Origin: Siphonodentalium dalli
Taxonomy: Eukaryota > Mollusca > Scaphopoda > Gadilida > Siphonodentaliidae
Direction: 5' to 3'
DNA: 64,000 nt
Assembly (NCBI GenBank): GCA_032622095.1
Contig: CP136064.1
Span: forward strand, 42,307,912 to 42,371,911
This document shows positions 52,030-62,612 of the stretch, piece after piece. The notes below the pieces were generated by a model. It saw only the letters and a list, made by a program, of their open reading frames with translations, was not told the origin of the DNA and made no database searches. How positions within the stretch are numbered: the first letter of the stretch is position 1; each line of letters opens with the position of its first letter. Made by a program: the position numbers and the translations under genes.

Positions 52030-52567
52030 CAGCGGTCTGAGTGACAGAGAACTAGGCTTATGTACTGGAGCATATTCCCTGTTGCTGCCTTCGGTACAAA
52101 AGTTCTTTGAATCAAAATATGAGATTGATCAAAGAGAAGTAGTTTAAGGGACCAGCCTAGAGGTTTTAAGTTGAGGGAAGTCAATTTTCCACATTGTTTT
52201 TAGGGAGATGACCTAAATGCTGAACATTCAGTTAGTTTTCAACATGCCTTCTAGTTATGAGATAACCATTTTCTGTTGAGTTCAATATTTGGGGATTCAA
52301 ACATGAAAACAGTTTGCCGTCGTGTTCACAAACTGTGCAGAATAAAAAATCCTGTGCCAGTGCATTCTCTTACCCATAGGGAGCCATGCACATATAAGAG
52401 AATGCACTGGTTTGCACGGTCATGGTAAATATTTGTGAGGCCAATGTATTCTCTTATATATCCGAGGATCACTATGGGAGACATGCAGATATAAGAGAAT
52501 GCATTGGCACAGGGTTTCGCAAAATTTCAGTAAGTACAGTCATGGAAGGTTTAATAGGCTGGTCTCT
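52030..52567 (+). other. DGK 3' UTR/flank with H and C element pieces
   Basis: Unique sequence to about 52146, then the left end of an H element (GGGACCAGCCTAGAGG), then a C-type element with two degenerate hairpin cores (about 52349-52552), then what may be the H right end (AGGCTGGTCTCTGG). AATAAA occurs at 52341 and 52997. Neither is proven as the poly(A) signal. Confidence 0.45.
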
Positions 52568-53468
52568 GGGTCGTTGATATAGCCATAATACTCATTGATT
52601 TGTTGTTTTGAGGTACTTTTTACTTCAATGACCACTCAGAGTACAGGATTTTGAAGATTGTGAGGTATAGTGATTTGAATTGGACCAGCTCAGACCAGTG
52701 GGTATGCTGCTTAGAACCACTTGTAACTCTTCCAGTGAAGTTTATGACAAGCAGTGAATTGATTTGATTTTCCGCAAACTATCGCTTTCAAAAGCATGAT
52801 TGTTGCTTTGCAGCATAAACAGATTGAAGACTGATAGTTACCTATGTACACTACGTGTTGCAAAAAACATAGTTTTGTATATTAATAGTCAGTGTCATCT
52901 CTGGATTAAATTAATCATGGACAGAATATTGCATCCCTCACTCAAAGGAGTTTGCAACATGGAGTCTCAACACATTTTAAAATTTTGTAGGTTGTAATAA
53001 ATTGAGAGGAGAGTTCAACTATTAATCTAAAAAGAGTATCAACACCAGCTCTGTTTTGCCAATGTTTTGTTTAAAATTGAAACAAATTGCTGCAGATATA
53101 TTCAGTGTCGCACTTTGGAAGTCTGCAGACAGTATATGTTCAAGTACCCGGTACTGTCCTAATAATCAGCAATTTTAAGCCAAACCCAACCAACGTTTGT
53201 CATGATAATGGACTAAGTTCCAATTGTAAATTGAATTTTTATGTGCAGTGCATGCAACTATATGGATCCTAGGCTTTTTAGCTGAGGAAAAAATTTCATG
53301 TCTAGGAAATTTTATGTTAATTAACAGGGCTGCAACACCAAATGTGAGATAAGAACTGGTTGGAGTGTGCATGAACTGATTCTTTAGAGCAAGACACCCA
53401 TGTGAAGCTGGTCTGGTCCATATCACTATTCAGTTACTATGCAACATGAGGTATGGTTGAGATTGAAT
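52568..53468. other. 3' flank, nothing recognised
   Basis: Short open frames only; none recalls a known family. Confidence 0.45.
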
Positions 53469-53656
53469 TACAGTAATGTCCTAAATAATCGACTCCTTAA
53501 CCACAGCAGAATTTTTGGTAACTTTTCAGGATTTTGTCGGAAATATGGCTTGTTCCCATTCATGAATGGCAACAAGCCATATTTCCAACACAATCCTGAA
53601 AAGTTACCCATAATTCTTCTGTGGTTAAGGAGTCAATTATTTAGTACAATACGGTA
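53469..53656. mobile_element. MITE A12, centre shortened
   Basis: TACAGTAATGTCCTAAAT to a mutated right end (TACAATACGGTA). Confidence 0.82.
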
Positions 53657-53875
53657 TTACAAAGACAATTATGGTTAATGTTACACTCTCAACTGCCATG
53701 CAAGATAGCTGTTAATTCAGGGTCATAACCTTGACGTTTTTATGACATTTTTGAGAATGAAGTTTTAGTGATCTGTGATCACTAAATGACAGCCTCACAA
53801 ATTTCGATCTTAACATTAGCCCTTTGGCTTTTTGCACAGAGAATTGAAAAATAACTGAAATTTGAATTCAACTGT

Positions 53876-54056
53876 TTAAACCCTTTCTATACTAAAGCAT
53901 CATTGACAAGTAGTTATCCCATAGGAAATGTTCAGATAATAAGTTCAACAAATGACTTATAAAGTCGTTAATAAATATGGCTCCTTCTGCACTTTTATTT
54001 GTCTGTCGTCTGCTTTTAACCGACTGGGAGAGTCCATTTAGTATAGAAGGGGTTAA
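53876..54056. mobile_element. F7, piggyBac-like
   Basis: TTAA-ACCCTTTCTATACTAAAG to CCATTTAGTATAGAAGGGG-TTAA. Confidence 0.8.
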
Positions 54057-54062
54057 TAACGC

Positions 54063-54363
54063 TGAAGGGGTCACTCTCACCAAAAAAAGTGCTGAAGGGT
54101 ACACAGGGTTTGAAAATGTGCTGAAGGGTACACAGGGTTTGCGATTACTTAAATTGTGTCTATGAAAATCTGGCGCCCATTAGCAGTTTGTTTTCAGTAC
54201 ATTTTAATATTCATTGGAACTTAAACAATTATTCTCTAACAAATCATGGCAGATACGAAAACTGAATGTCCTTTAGAACGACATTCAAACCCTGTGTACC
54301 CTTCAGCACATTTTGAAAATCCTGTGTACCCTTCAGCACTTTTTTTGGTGAGAGTGACCCCTT
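54063..54363. mobile_element. M, 9-bp-duplication element inserted at the end of F7
   Basis: GCTGAAGGGGTCACTCTCAC at the left and its inverse at the right, with a subterminal GTGCTGAAGGGTACACAGGG repeat. GTTAATAAC borders both sides (9 bp, Mutator-like by size). Confidence 0.82.
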
Positions 54364-54595
54364 CAGCGTTAATAACACAGATTTCTATGGCCTTATATTG
54401 ACATATACCTTGCCATGTTGGGAAAATTAACAAATATCGTCCATTAATGAATTGAATTGACCGGTGCATGACCAATATCCATCCAGATAGATGAAGTCGA
54501 GCAGATACAACGATACGTCCACTTATGAGAATGAGTTGTCAGGCATTTATGATTGATTTTGATATGATTGCTTCCATTGAAGATGAGTAATTCAG

Positions 54596-54654
54596 TTAAC
54601 CCTTTCAGTGCCAAGTCCGATTTTTGTACTTGGACTTGGCACTGAAAGGGTTAA
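54596..54654. mobile_element. D6, 59-bp minimal D element
   Basis: TTAA-CCCTTTCAGTGCCAAG, TCCGATTTTTGTAC, then the inverse ending AAAGGG-TTAA. Only the ends remain. Confidence 0.88.
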
Positions 54655-54772
54655 AAGATGAAGCCCTCAATCCTGGACCATAATTTCTTTATGAGATTGA
54701 GTCGAGGATCACCACCAACCCATCCTGAGAAAATTATCTCAACTCATTAGTATTTACAAAGGGTAAAAAGAT

Positions 54773-54949
54773 TTAATCCTCTCATGATGGGAGCCGCGCT
54801 GGTTGAGCATTAAATATTGAAAATATAGTAAGGCCAATGTATTCTCTTATATATGTTAGGCTCCCTATGGGAGACTTGCATATATAAGAGAATGCATTGG
54901 CACAGGGTTTTCGCAAAATTTCAGCAAACTCCAGTCATGAAAGGGCTAA
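54773..54949. mobile_element. piggyBac-like element C6
   Basis: TTAA-TCCTCTCATGATGGGAGC, one core, right end CAGTCATGAAAGGG-CTAA. Both ends lightly mutated. Confidence 0.75.
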
Positions 54950-55177
54950 GGTCCTCACAGCCAGTGTTAAATATGTCGTTTCTGCATTGTCGACATCAAT
55001 GGCATCAAAGTATCAAATTTGTTGCTGATTTACGCCTTACATCAGACCTCGTATTTCATTTGTAGTATAAGTTAAATGTGCCAGCCATATAGAGTAAACC
55101 TTGTCAATAAGTATTGAATTGGAACATTCTATCCAAATAACAGGTATCCTGTTTTCTGCAAATATCTTAACAAAACA

Positions 55178-55258
55178 CCCCTCCATATTAATACTAGGCA
55201 ATTGCAATGTATTCTTTTATGACTGAACGGGAGATCTCACTCAATAACGAAAGTGTTA
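55178..55258. mobile_element. F10, fragment
   Basis: ATTGCAATGTATTCTTTTAT, GACTGAACGGGAGA and AAAGTG-TTAA: one end of family F. Confidence 0.6.
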
Positions 55259-56075
55259 AAGCCTTAATATATGGCCAAATACAAAATATTATTTCAGTCT
55301 CAGACACTGCCGCATTGAAATTAATGACCCACTTTGGACGTTTATTTTTAATTTTGATAGTTTGACAAAATAAGTAAAAAAAAGTACCAACATGTCCATA
55401 TGTATTGAGCATTAATTGCACAAATTTATGAACTCGTAACGTATCTCGGTGATTGATAGATTGACTATCATGTATACATTTATTGACATTGAACATTAAG
55501 TAGATGACAACATTGAAGAAAATGATTAGCTGATCATTATTGTCTGGTCTACTAATTGTAACTCCTGAACAATTGAAGGCACTGAAGGAAATTCAGGATC
55601 ACATGTTATAATGGAGAGGTGTCAATTTATAGACAAGGGAAGTTATCATAATCCATGTTTATGATGTGCACAAAAAATTAAAAATAAAGTCCTCCCTCCC
55701 TCATTGACTCAGAAAATTGTCTGAGACTCAAATAATTTTTTTATTTTTTTATTTTTTATAAACCTAAGCTAGATACTTATAGTAGCCTGGGATAATTGAA
55801 AAACATCTGTACTAGATCACAGAGGACTGATCGTGATGTCTAATTGAGAACATTTGGTGAATCCTCGACTTTATCCCTTTATATTTAGCACTGAGTATGT
55901 CTAGGTCCAGGACTAATGTGATTTAATGTTGATTAATGTGGCTCTGTCCATTTAGAAGCTCATACTCTAACAACTTTTCGAGCTATTTTCATTGAGATAT
56001 AAAGCTCAAATTAAGTTTGTTAGCCCAGCTTAAATGGCGACTACCTAAATCCAGCCATTTATGAGTGCATCTCCT
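55259..56075. other. 3' flank, nothing recognised
   Basis: AT-rich. Confidence 0.45.
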
Positions 56076-56392
56076 ACTATACTATCTAACAGAAAATATC
56101 GAATAAAAGAATTAATATGAGTCAAGAATGAGAGTTAAATACACTATACTATACCATACTATACTATCTAACAGAAAATATCGAATAAAAGAATTAATAT
56201 GAGTCAAGGATGAGAGTTAAATATACTATACTATACTTTACCATACTATACTATCTGACAGAAAATATCCAATAAAATAATTAATATGAGTCAAGAATGA
56301 GAGTTAAATACACTATACTATACCGTACTATACTAAACAGCAAATATCGAATAAAAGAATTAATATGAGTCAAGAATGAGAGTTAAATACAC
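56076..56392. repeat. Tandem repeat, four copies of about 80 bp
   Basis: CTATACTATCTAACAGAAAA, TATCGAATAAAAGAATTAAT and ATGAGTCAAGAATGAGAG recur four times with small length changes in the CTATACTATAC run. Confidence 0.92.
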
Positions 56393-56580
56393 ACATGTAT
56401 ACAAAGAGTCACATACATGTAAAACAACCTGATAATTATAAAGAAAAAGAGTAAAAGGCTTCAGCTGTTTACTCAATTTCATTATAATTACCATGTTTTT
56501 TTTACATCATTCATAAGAGTACATTAGTATATTTTGCAATCACCCCTCAAATTCATTCATTTTTTGCATATTTTCTGCAT

Positions 56581-56658
56581 AGGGTAGGAGTATGAATAGG
56601 GTAGGAGTATGAATAGGGTAGGAGTATGAATAGGGTAGGAGTATGAATAGGGTAGGAG
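56581..56658. repeat. 17-bp tandem repeat, about 4.6 copies
   Basis: AGGGTAGGAGTATGAAT repeated without variation. Confidence 0.95.
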
Positions 56659-57324
56659 ATGGCTTATACAATGACTGGATTTACGTAGTCTCCCTTTAGC
56701 ACTGAATTGTTCATTTTCACTGTTCTCTTTCAGATAAAGTTCCTCAGGTTGGGAACAAATTATAATAAATTAAATTGGGTTTTTATTGAAATATTACAAT
56801 CTGACTGAATTTAAGTTACACGAAAATATACTGCTCAGTTTTCTATGTGATTGTCCTCATTGAAAGAAAATTTATCAATATTAATAGTGGAAGCAGTCAT
56901 TTCGATCACAAGATTTTAATATATGATCGCTTTTTTATGAGATTTTATTAACCTAGATAGCTTTATCACAATTTTTGAACCCTGGGTAACTTTATCACAC
57001 AAAAAAATAAACAGGCGAGAATGACCATTTCAGTCATATTAACTTCAAAATGGTCAGAAGCATTTTAATATTTTGTTTCTAGATTGTCATATATATGTTG
57101 TGTAAGGGAGTTTGTTGCTACCAAAGATTTCTGAAGTATTGTATGTCAAATGGCACAATGAATATTTTCAACATATCTATTTTTCTATGTTATTTTGGTG
57201 TTTTTCAACAGTTTGTTGTCATGTTAATTATTCATTTTCATAAAAAAAACTAGTAGTTGCAATTTTGTTGCGCCAGTATGTGCTATTCTGAACAGAAAGG
57301 TGAACATCAAGATAAACAAATGTA
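56659..57324. other. 3' flank, nothing recognised
   Basis: No repeat family seen. Confidence 0.45.
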
Positions 57325-57683
57325 TTAACCCTTTACCCAACAAACCGGCCAAAACCGGCCAAATAAAGCTGCAACAGCCTAAATTATCTTGGGTCTGTCT
57401 CAATAAAACCATACAAATATGGATATCATTGGAACCGGCTCATTGACCACATTGTGATGGTTACAGTTATGCCCTGTGCCAATGCATTCTCTTATATATG
57501 CGAGTCGACCATAGGTCGCCTCGCATATATAAGAGAATGCATTGGCCTAAAAAAAATTCTTACATTCTTTAACAATTTTATAATTTTTAATGTGTTAAGC
57601 CAATGCATTCTCTTATATATGAGAATGCATCATATATAAGAGAATGCATTGGCACAGGGCCGTTCTGTTGGGTAAAGGGTTAA
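57325..57683. mobile_element. E2, complete piggyBac-like E element
   Basis: TTAA-CCCTTTACCCAACAAACC to TTCTGTTGGGTAAAGGG-TTAA with two cores, the second internally deleted. Confidence 0.86.
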
Positions 57684-57850
57684 CCCTTTCAGTGCCAAGT
57701 CCGATTTTTGTATCAACCCATATTTCCTTGGTAATTTTTCAAATTTATTGATTATAATAATGTGATACATTATTATAATCAATAAATTTGAAATATGATC
57801 AAGGAAATATGGGTTGATACAAAAATCGTTCTTGGCACTGAAAGGGTTAA
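57680..57850. mobile_element. D7, abutting E2
   Basis: Shares its left TTAA (57680-57683) with E2. TTAA-CCCTTTCAGTGCCAAG to the inverse. The centre is the hairpin ATTATAATAATGTGATACAT. Confidence 0.88.
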
Positions 57851-58310
57851 AATCCATTGAGGATATGTTTCACTTTCTGGTAGTCAAAGTCTATTATGAA
57901 AATTCAACAGCTTTACAGAGTTATTCACGAGGATTAGAATGCATTTTGAATGATAATTTATTATCACGTAATAGAGTCATTAGGTGCTAACAGTACTGGT
58001 TGCTGGTCAACCAGGACTATTAAGAATTTGTCTCAAATTATGATTGGATGATATGTGACTCAGGCTATGATGCTGGTCGTCAGTTCATTTTTGGCCGAGT
58101 CTTCTTTTCATTGAGTCACTGTCTACTGGGACTTTGGGATAACTTCTCCATACAGCTTTGTGCTAAAGTTTTCATCCTAATCTTTGAGAAGATCATTAAC
58201 CCTTATAATCTTTCTCTACTAAATACTCATCGACAGGTTGTTCCCTTAGGAAATGTTCAGATTATTAGTTCAACAAAAAAATGGTCATCATAGGTCGTTT
58301 GTTGGACTAT

Positions 58311-58527
58311 TACAGTAATGCCCTAAATAATTGACTCCTTAACCACAGCAGACTTATGGGTAATTTTTCAGGATTTAGTCGGAAATATGGCTTGTTGCCA
58401 TTCATCAGAAAGCTCTCAGTGAGAGCTTTCCGATGAATGGCAACAAGCCATATTTCCAACTAAATCCTGAAAAATTACCCATAATTCTGCTGTGGTTAAG
58501 GAGTCAATTATTTAGGGCATTACTGTA
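58311..58527. mobile_element. MITE A13, nested in F8
   Basis: Complete family A hairpin between GGACTAT and TCTAAAAATTTCCC of F8. Confidence 0.88.
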
Positions 58528-58598
58528 TCTAAAAATTTCCCACCACTAAAAAGGAATCCTTCTGCACTTGCATTATCTTTTCGTCTGCTTTTATTACC

Positions 58599-58812
58599 AT
58601 AACCCATTCATGATGGGAGCTGTGCTGGTGGAGCATTAAAGATCCTGTGCTAGTGCATTCTTTTATATATCTTATATATCATGTCTCTCATAGGGAGCTC
58701 GCATATATAAGTGAATGCTAGGCTTTCAAAGTCAAAACTCACTTATATAAGACAATGAACTGGCACAGGGTTTCCACAAAATTTCAGGAAGCTCCAGTCA
58801 TGGAAGGTTTAA
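58599..58812. mobile_element. C7, diverged, nested in F8
   Basis: CCCATTCATGATGGGAGC, two degenerate cores, CTCCAGTCATGGAAGG-TTTAA. Confidence 0.7.
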
Positions 58813-58956
58813 CATCCCCCCAGATGAATAATAGACAATTCCAATGTATACTTTTATAACTGAATGGGAGAATCAATTTAGAAAAGAATGGGTTAACAGA
58901 AAATTTAACTAAAATTAATGTGATTTTGAGACTATAGATACTTCCCAGAAGATGAG

Positions 58957-59085
58957 GGCCAAGCAGAATGAGGTCCCCAGAGGGTTAATTTAGTGATGTT
59001 ATCCTGCTGTGCAGGGTAATGTCACTAAATTCACCCTCTGGGGACCTTATTCTGCAAATGACAAACACTATTTCATGGCTTGTCT
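58957..59085. mobile_element. B11, right half
   Basis: One hairpin of AGAATGAGGTCCCCAGAGGG, then GCAAATGACAAACACTATTT. Confidence 0.75.
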
Positions 59086-59188
59086 CTCACTGACTGCTAC
59101 AGAAACATCTCGCGATGGAATGTTGCTCAGACATTGTTTGATAATTAAACGTAGTTGGCTGCCACGGCATCCAAGCATAAATTTAGTG

Positions 59189-59565
59189 TGTCTGAATGAG
59201 GCTCCCATAGGCTGAATTTAGTGATGCTATCCCACATAATGGGCTAGCGTCACCAAATTCACCCTCTGGGGACCTCATTCTGCTTCGGCCTCAACTGCTA
59301 TGGGAGACCTAGGATCAGATTAAAATTCCCCAGTTGAAGTTGGTGATGTTTACCCATCAGTCACTTCAATTATACATTTTGTCTTCTGCAAAGAAGGGGA
59401 AAAGTTTAAACTAAAATCAATGTTATTTTGAGACTATAGATAATTCCCAGAAGATGAAGCCTAAGCAGAATGAGGTCCCCAGAGGGTGAATTTGGTGATG
59501 CTAGCCCACTGTGTGGGATAGCGTCACTAGATTCACCGTCTGGGGACCTCACTCTGCAAATGATA
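59189..59565. mobile_element. B12, long copy with damaged ends
   Basis: Two hairpins and the long body (CCTAGGATCAGATTAAAATT); the outer CAAGCC ends are missing. Confidence 0.75.
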
Positions 59566-59698
59566 GTTGAAGCTAGATATTTATATAATCGATCTTGTCC
59601 TGATTGTCTGATAGATCTTCATTAAAAACTAAGTTTAACTAACACATGATCATCAAAGGATCAGTACCTGGTATAAAATCTGCCAAACATACGCTTTT

Positions 59699-60412
59699 CT
59701 TAACCATGCTCAATGTATTCTCTCACTCCATCATAAAAGTATACATTCGAATGGTCTATTATTCATCTGTAGTGTTTGTCAGGAAAAATAAGCAGACGAC
59801 AGATAATATAAGTGCAGAAGGCATCCTATTTATTGAAGTGAATTGTTCAGATAAAAAGTTCAACAAACGACCATAGGAATTTAAACTTATTATCTGAACA
59901 TTTCCTGAGGGATAATTACTGCATACACATGTCGGTAAGCCCATCCCTGAGGATAAGCCCAGTATATGTTATTACTGTATACCTCTGTCAGTAAGCCCAT
60001 CCCTGAGGATAAGCCCAATATATGTTTTTGCTCGCAAAGAAATCATGGGGTGGTCCTCATAGATAAGCCCACCCCCATTTTTAGAAATTAGAGGGCGAGT
60101 ATACATTGATGTCAGGTTAACTCTGAATGAAGATGACAAAAATAAATGCACAAAAATAGTATTACACCAAATTCATTAATACTACCTGCCCCATTGTGTT
60201 TCACAAAATGCTGTATTACAAGAAATAAGATGATCTTTGTGTCTTATTTTACAAAATGTGGGGGTCCTCGAAGGTAAGCCCAGTCAAACAATTCATGACT
60301 CTCCGTCTTACTGATGGGTGTATACAGTACTTACTGATGGGTGTATACAGTACTTACTGATGGGTGTATACAGTACATGTCAATGAGTATTTAATAGTAA
60401 AGAAAGGGTTAA
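59699..60412. mobile_element. F9, split by element N
   Basis: TTAA-CCATGCTCAATG to about 59905, then GTCAATGAGTATTTAATAGT and AAAGAAAGGG-TTAA at 60377-60412. Confidence 0.72.
59908..60376. mobile_element. Element N, nested in F9
   Basis: TACTGCATACACATG..GGTAAGCCCATCC at the left; inverse-like GATGGGTGTATACAGTA at the right, amplified three times with period 23 (60308-60376). GATAAGCCCA motifs repeat internally. Confidence 0.65.
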
Positions 60413-60733
60413 AGATTGGGATGATTAAAGTTCTCAACCGCTTTAGATTATCTCTTCCATGAAGAGGTGATAAAAGAACAATGATCTCATGTCACATTAG
60501 ATTGCTGGCCAATCACAAGTGTTGCACCATCCCAGATCTTATTCGAGGTCGATGGGTGGTCAGTGTTTTTATTTCACATTTCAAGGATGGGTACATTGGT
60601 GCTTGTGCATTTCAAAGGGAAATTATCTAGGAGTCAGAATTAAGTAAACATCTTATGGAAATTAAAAAAACTGAAAGCAGATATTGTTATGTATAATTGT
60701 TGGTGCTCTCGTGTATTACTTCTTTATTAGTCC
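60413..60733. other. 3' flank, nothing recognised
   Basis: No signal. Confidence 0.4.
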
Positions 60734-60991
60734 TTAACCTTTTCATGACGGGAGTTGTGTTGGTACATAATTAAAGACCCTGTGCCAGTGCATTATCTTA
60801 TATATGTGAGTCTCCCATAGGGAGCCTCACATATATAAGAGACTGCACTGGGTTACAAGGTCGAGGTAAATATTGTTAGTCCAATTTATTCTCATATGTA
60901 GGCTCATTATGGAAGACTCCCATATATAAGAGAATGAATTGGCACATGGTTTTCAAATAATTTCAGGAATCTCCCGTCATGGAAGGGTTAA
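60734..60991. mobile_element. piggyBac-like element C8
   Basis: TTAA-CCTTTTCATGACGGGAG to CTCCCGTCATGGAAGGG-TTAA with two diverged cores. Confidence 0.83.
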
Positions 60992-61371
60992 CATACACTA
61001 ACCCTGTCTATTATTTATTCACTATGTATATTTTGAAACTGATTTACTTCCAATCAGTTATTCACATTAGATAAATTTATGGAATTTTCTGTCTCCTATA
61101 ATTTGGCTAGTAATGGGCATACTTTGTCCTAAGAGTTTCCACAAGTTGAAATGATGAGAAAGATTTAGAACGCTAGTGTGCTTCAGAAATTGTAACACTA
61201 TTCACTTTTCTAATTTGTATCAATGTTTATTTTTCTTTCCTTGTAGTCACTATTAACTTGTAAGAGCTACTTTGAGGTTGGGCCATTAAAGGGACTCAAG
61301 GTGTTTGAAGCGTAATAACATAAATTTCCTAAAAGTTTGTAAAACAACTATCATTAACAAGTACAGTAATG
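60992..61371. other. 3' flank, nothing recognised
   Basis: No signal. Confidence 0.4.
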
Positions 61372-61578
61372 CTCTAATTAATCGACCTCTTAACCACAGC
61401 AGAATTATGGGTAACTTTTCAGGATTTAGTCGGAAATATGGCTTGTTGCCATTCATCAGAAAGCCCTCGGCGAGAGATATCCGATGAATGGCAACAAGCC
61501 ATATTTCCGACTAAATCCTGAAAAGTTACCCATAATTATGCTGTGGTTAAGGAGTCAATTAATTAGAGCATTACTGTA
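61372..61578. mobile_element. MITE A14
   Basis: Complete family A hairpin, TACAGTAATGCTCTAAT to TTAGAGCATTACTGTA. Confidence 0.88.
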
Positions 61579-62141
61579 CATGTAAAAATAGATTGACTTT
61601 GTTCTTATTTTTATTTTCGTTTACTCTCCAATATCAAGATTTTGCATTTCAAAACCATTGTTATGTAATAATTACAGTTACAGTTGCAGTACCATTCAAA
61701 GTCCATTTAATCCAACATAATATCAAATTTTAATAAAAACTTGATGGCAAACATCGGAAAAGGGCAGAGCATTTGAAAAATATTCTGAAAAAGATATTTA
61801 GACTAATAATAGTCTTGACCAAAATATAAAAGTTCAGTATGATGTGGTTATTCTGGAGTCATCAACTTTGTCATGAATAACACGCTCATGATAGTTGTGA
61901 GTATTTTGGTTCAAAATAACCCTCTGCATGTTGATTTTAATGCAAGATAATCTAATGTTTCAATTTTTCCGATGTTCATATGTTTATGCTAGCAAAACAT
62001 CATCCTGTTTGTGTGCTCTGTCCGAAATAATTCCTGGTAATTTATCTCACTTTTTGCCTTTAATCGATCCCCACATAATACAGAACTTTATAACAATGGC
62101 TGAGAACCCATGTTTTTAAAGTAGCGCCTAGGTGACAAACA
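61579..62141. other. 3' flank, nothing recognised
   Basis: No signal. Confidence 0.4.
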
Positions 62142-62312
62142 AGCATTGGAATAGTGTGTCTGTCATTTGCAGAATGATGGTGAATTTAGTGATGCTTCTG
62201 CTGAGGCCTCAACTGCTATGGAGACAAGGATAAGATTGAAGTTCCCCAGTTGAAATTGATGATGTTCACCTATTAGTCACCTCGATTATGCATTTTATCT
62301 TCTGCAAATTAT
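62142..62312. mobile_element. B13, heavily deleted
   Basis: CAAGCATTGGAATAGTGTGT, TTTGCAGAATGATGGTGAAT, then B-body sequence (AAGTTCCCCAGTTGAA) without a second hairpin. Confidence 0.68.
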
Positions 62313-62418
62313 GGGATATTGGAATTACGACAGGCGTATTTTGCCGCACCCTAGCGATGCTCTTGTTGTAATATTTACCATGGATATAAATGCTGAAGCA
62401 AACCACCTCCGCGTCCCC

Positions 62419-62612
62419 TTAACCCTTTCAGTGCCAAGTCCGATTTTTGTATCAACCCATATTTACTTGATCATTTTTCAAATTTTTATAATAATGTGAT
62501 ACATTGATGGAAAGAGCTCTCAATGTATCACATTATTATAATCAATAAATTTGAAAAATGATCAAGGAAATATGGGTTGATACAAAATCGGACTTGGCAC
62601 TGAAAGGGTTAA
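62419..62612. mobile_element. D8, piggyBac-like
   Basis: TTAA-CCCTTTCAGTGCCAAG to GGCACTGAAAGGG-TTAA. The centre is a long hairpin with GAAAGAGCTCTC at the turn. It has the D7 body and lacks the shared core. Confidence 0.88.

Larger units (their letters stand above)
58199..58896. mobile_element. F8, split by A13 and C7
   Basis: Left: TTAACCCTTATAATC and TTTCTCTACTAAATACTC. Middle: TTTCCCACCACT..TTCTGCACTTG. Right: AATTCCAATGTATACTTTTA and AAGAATGGG-TTAA. The three pieces join into the F consensus once A13 and C7 are removed. Confidence 0.8.

Noticed and set aside
52800-53272. Short open frames downstream of the DGK stop
   Set aside because: Ordinary codon-random frames of about 60 residues; no family resemblance.
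11605-61487. Repeated small proteins containing [18 protein letters not shown]
   Set aside because: They are translations of MITE A arms; the same peptide appears wherever the hairpin does, on either strand.
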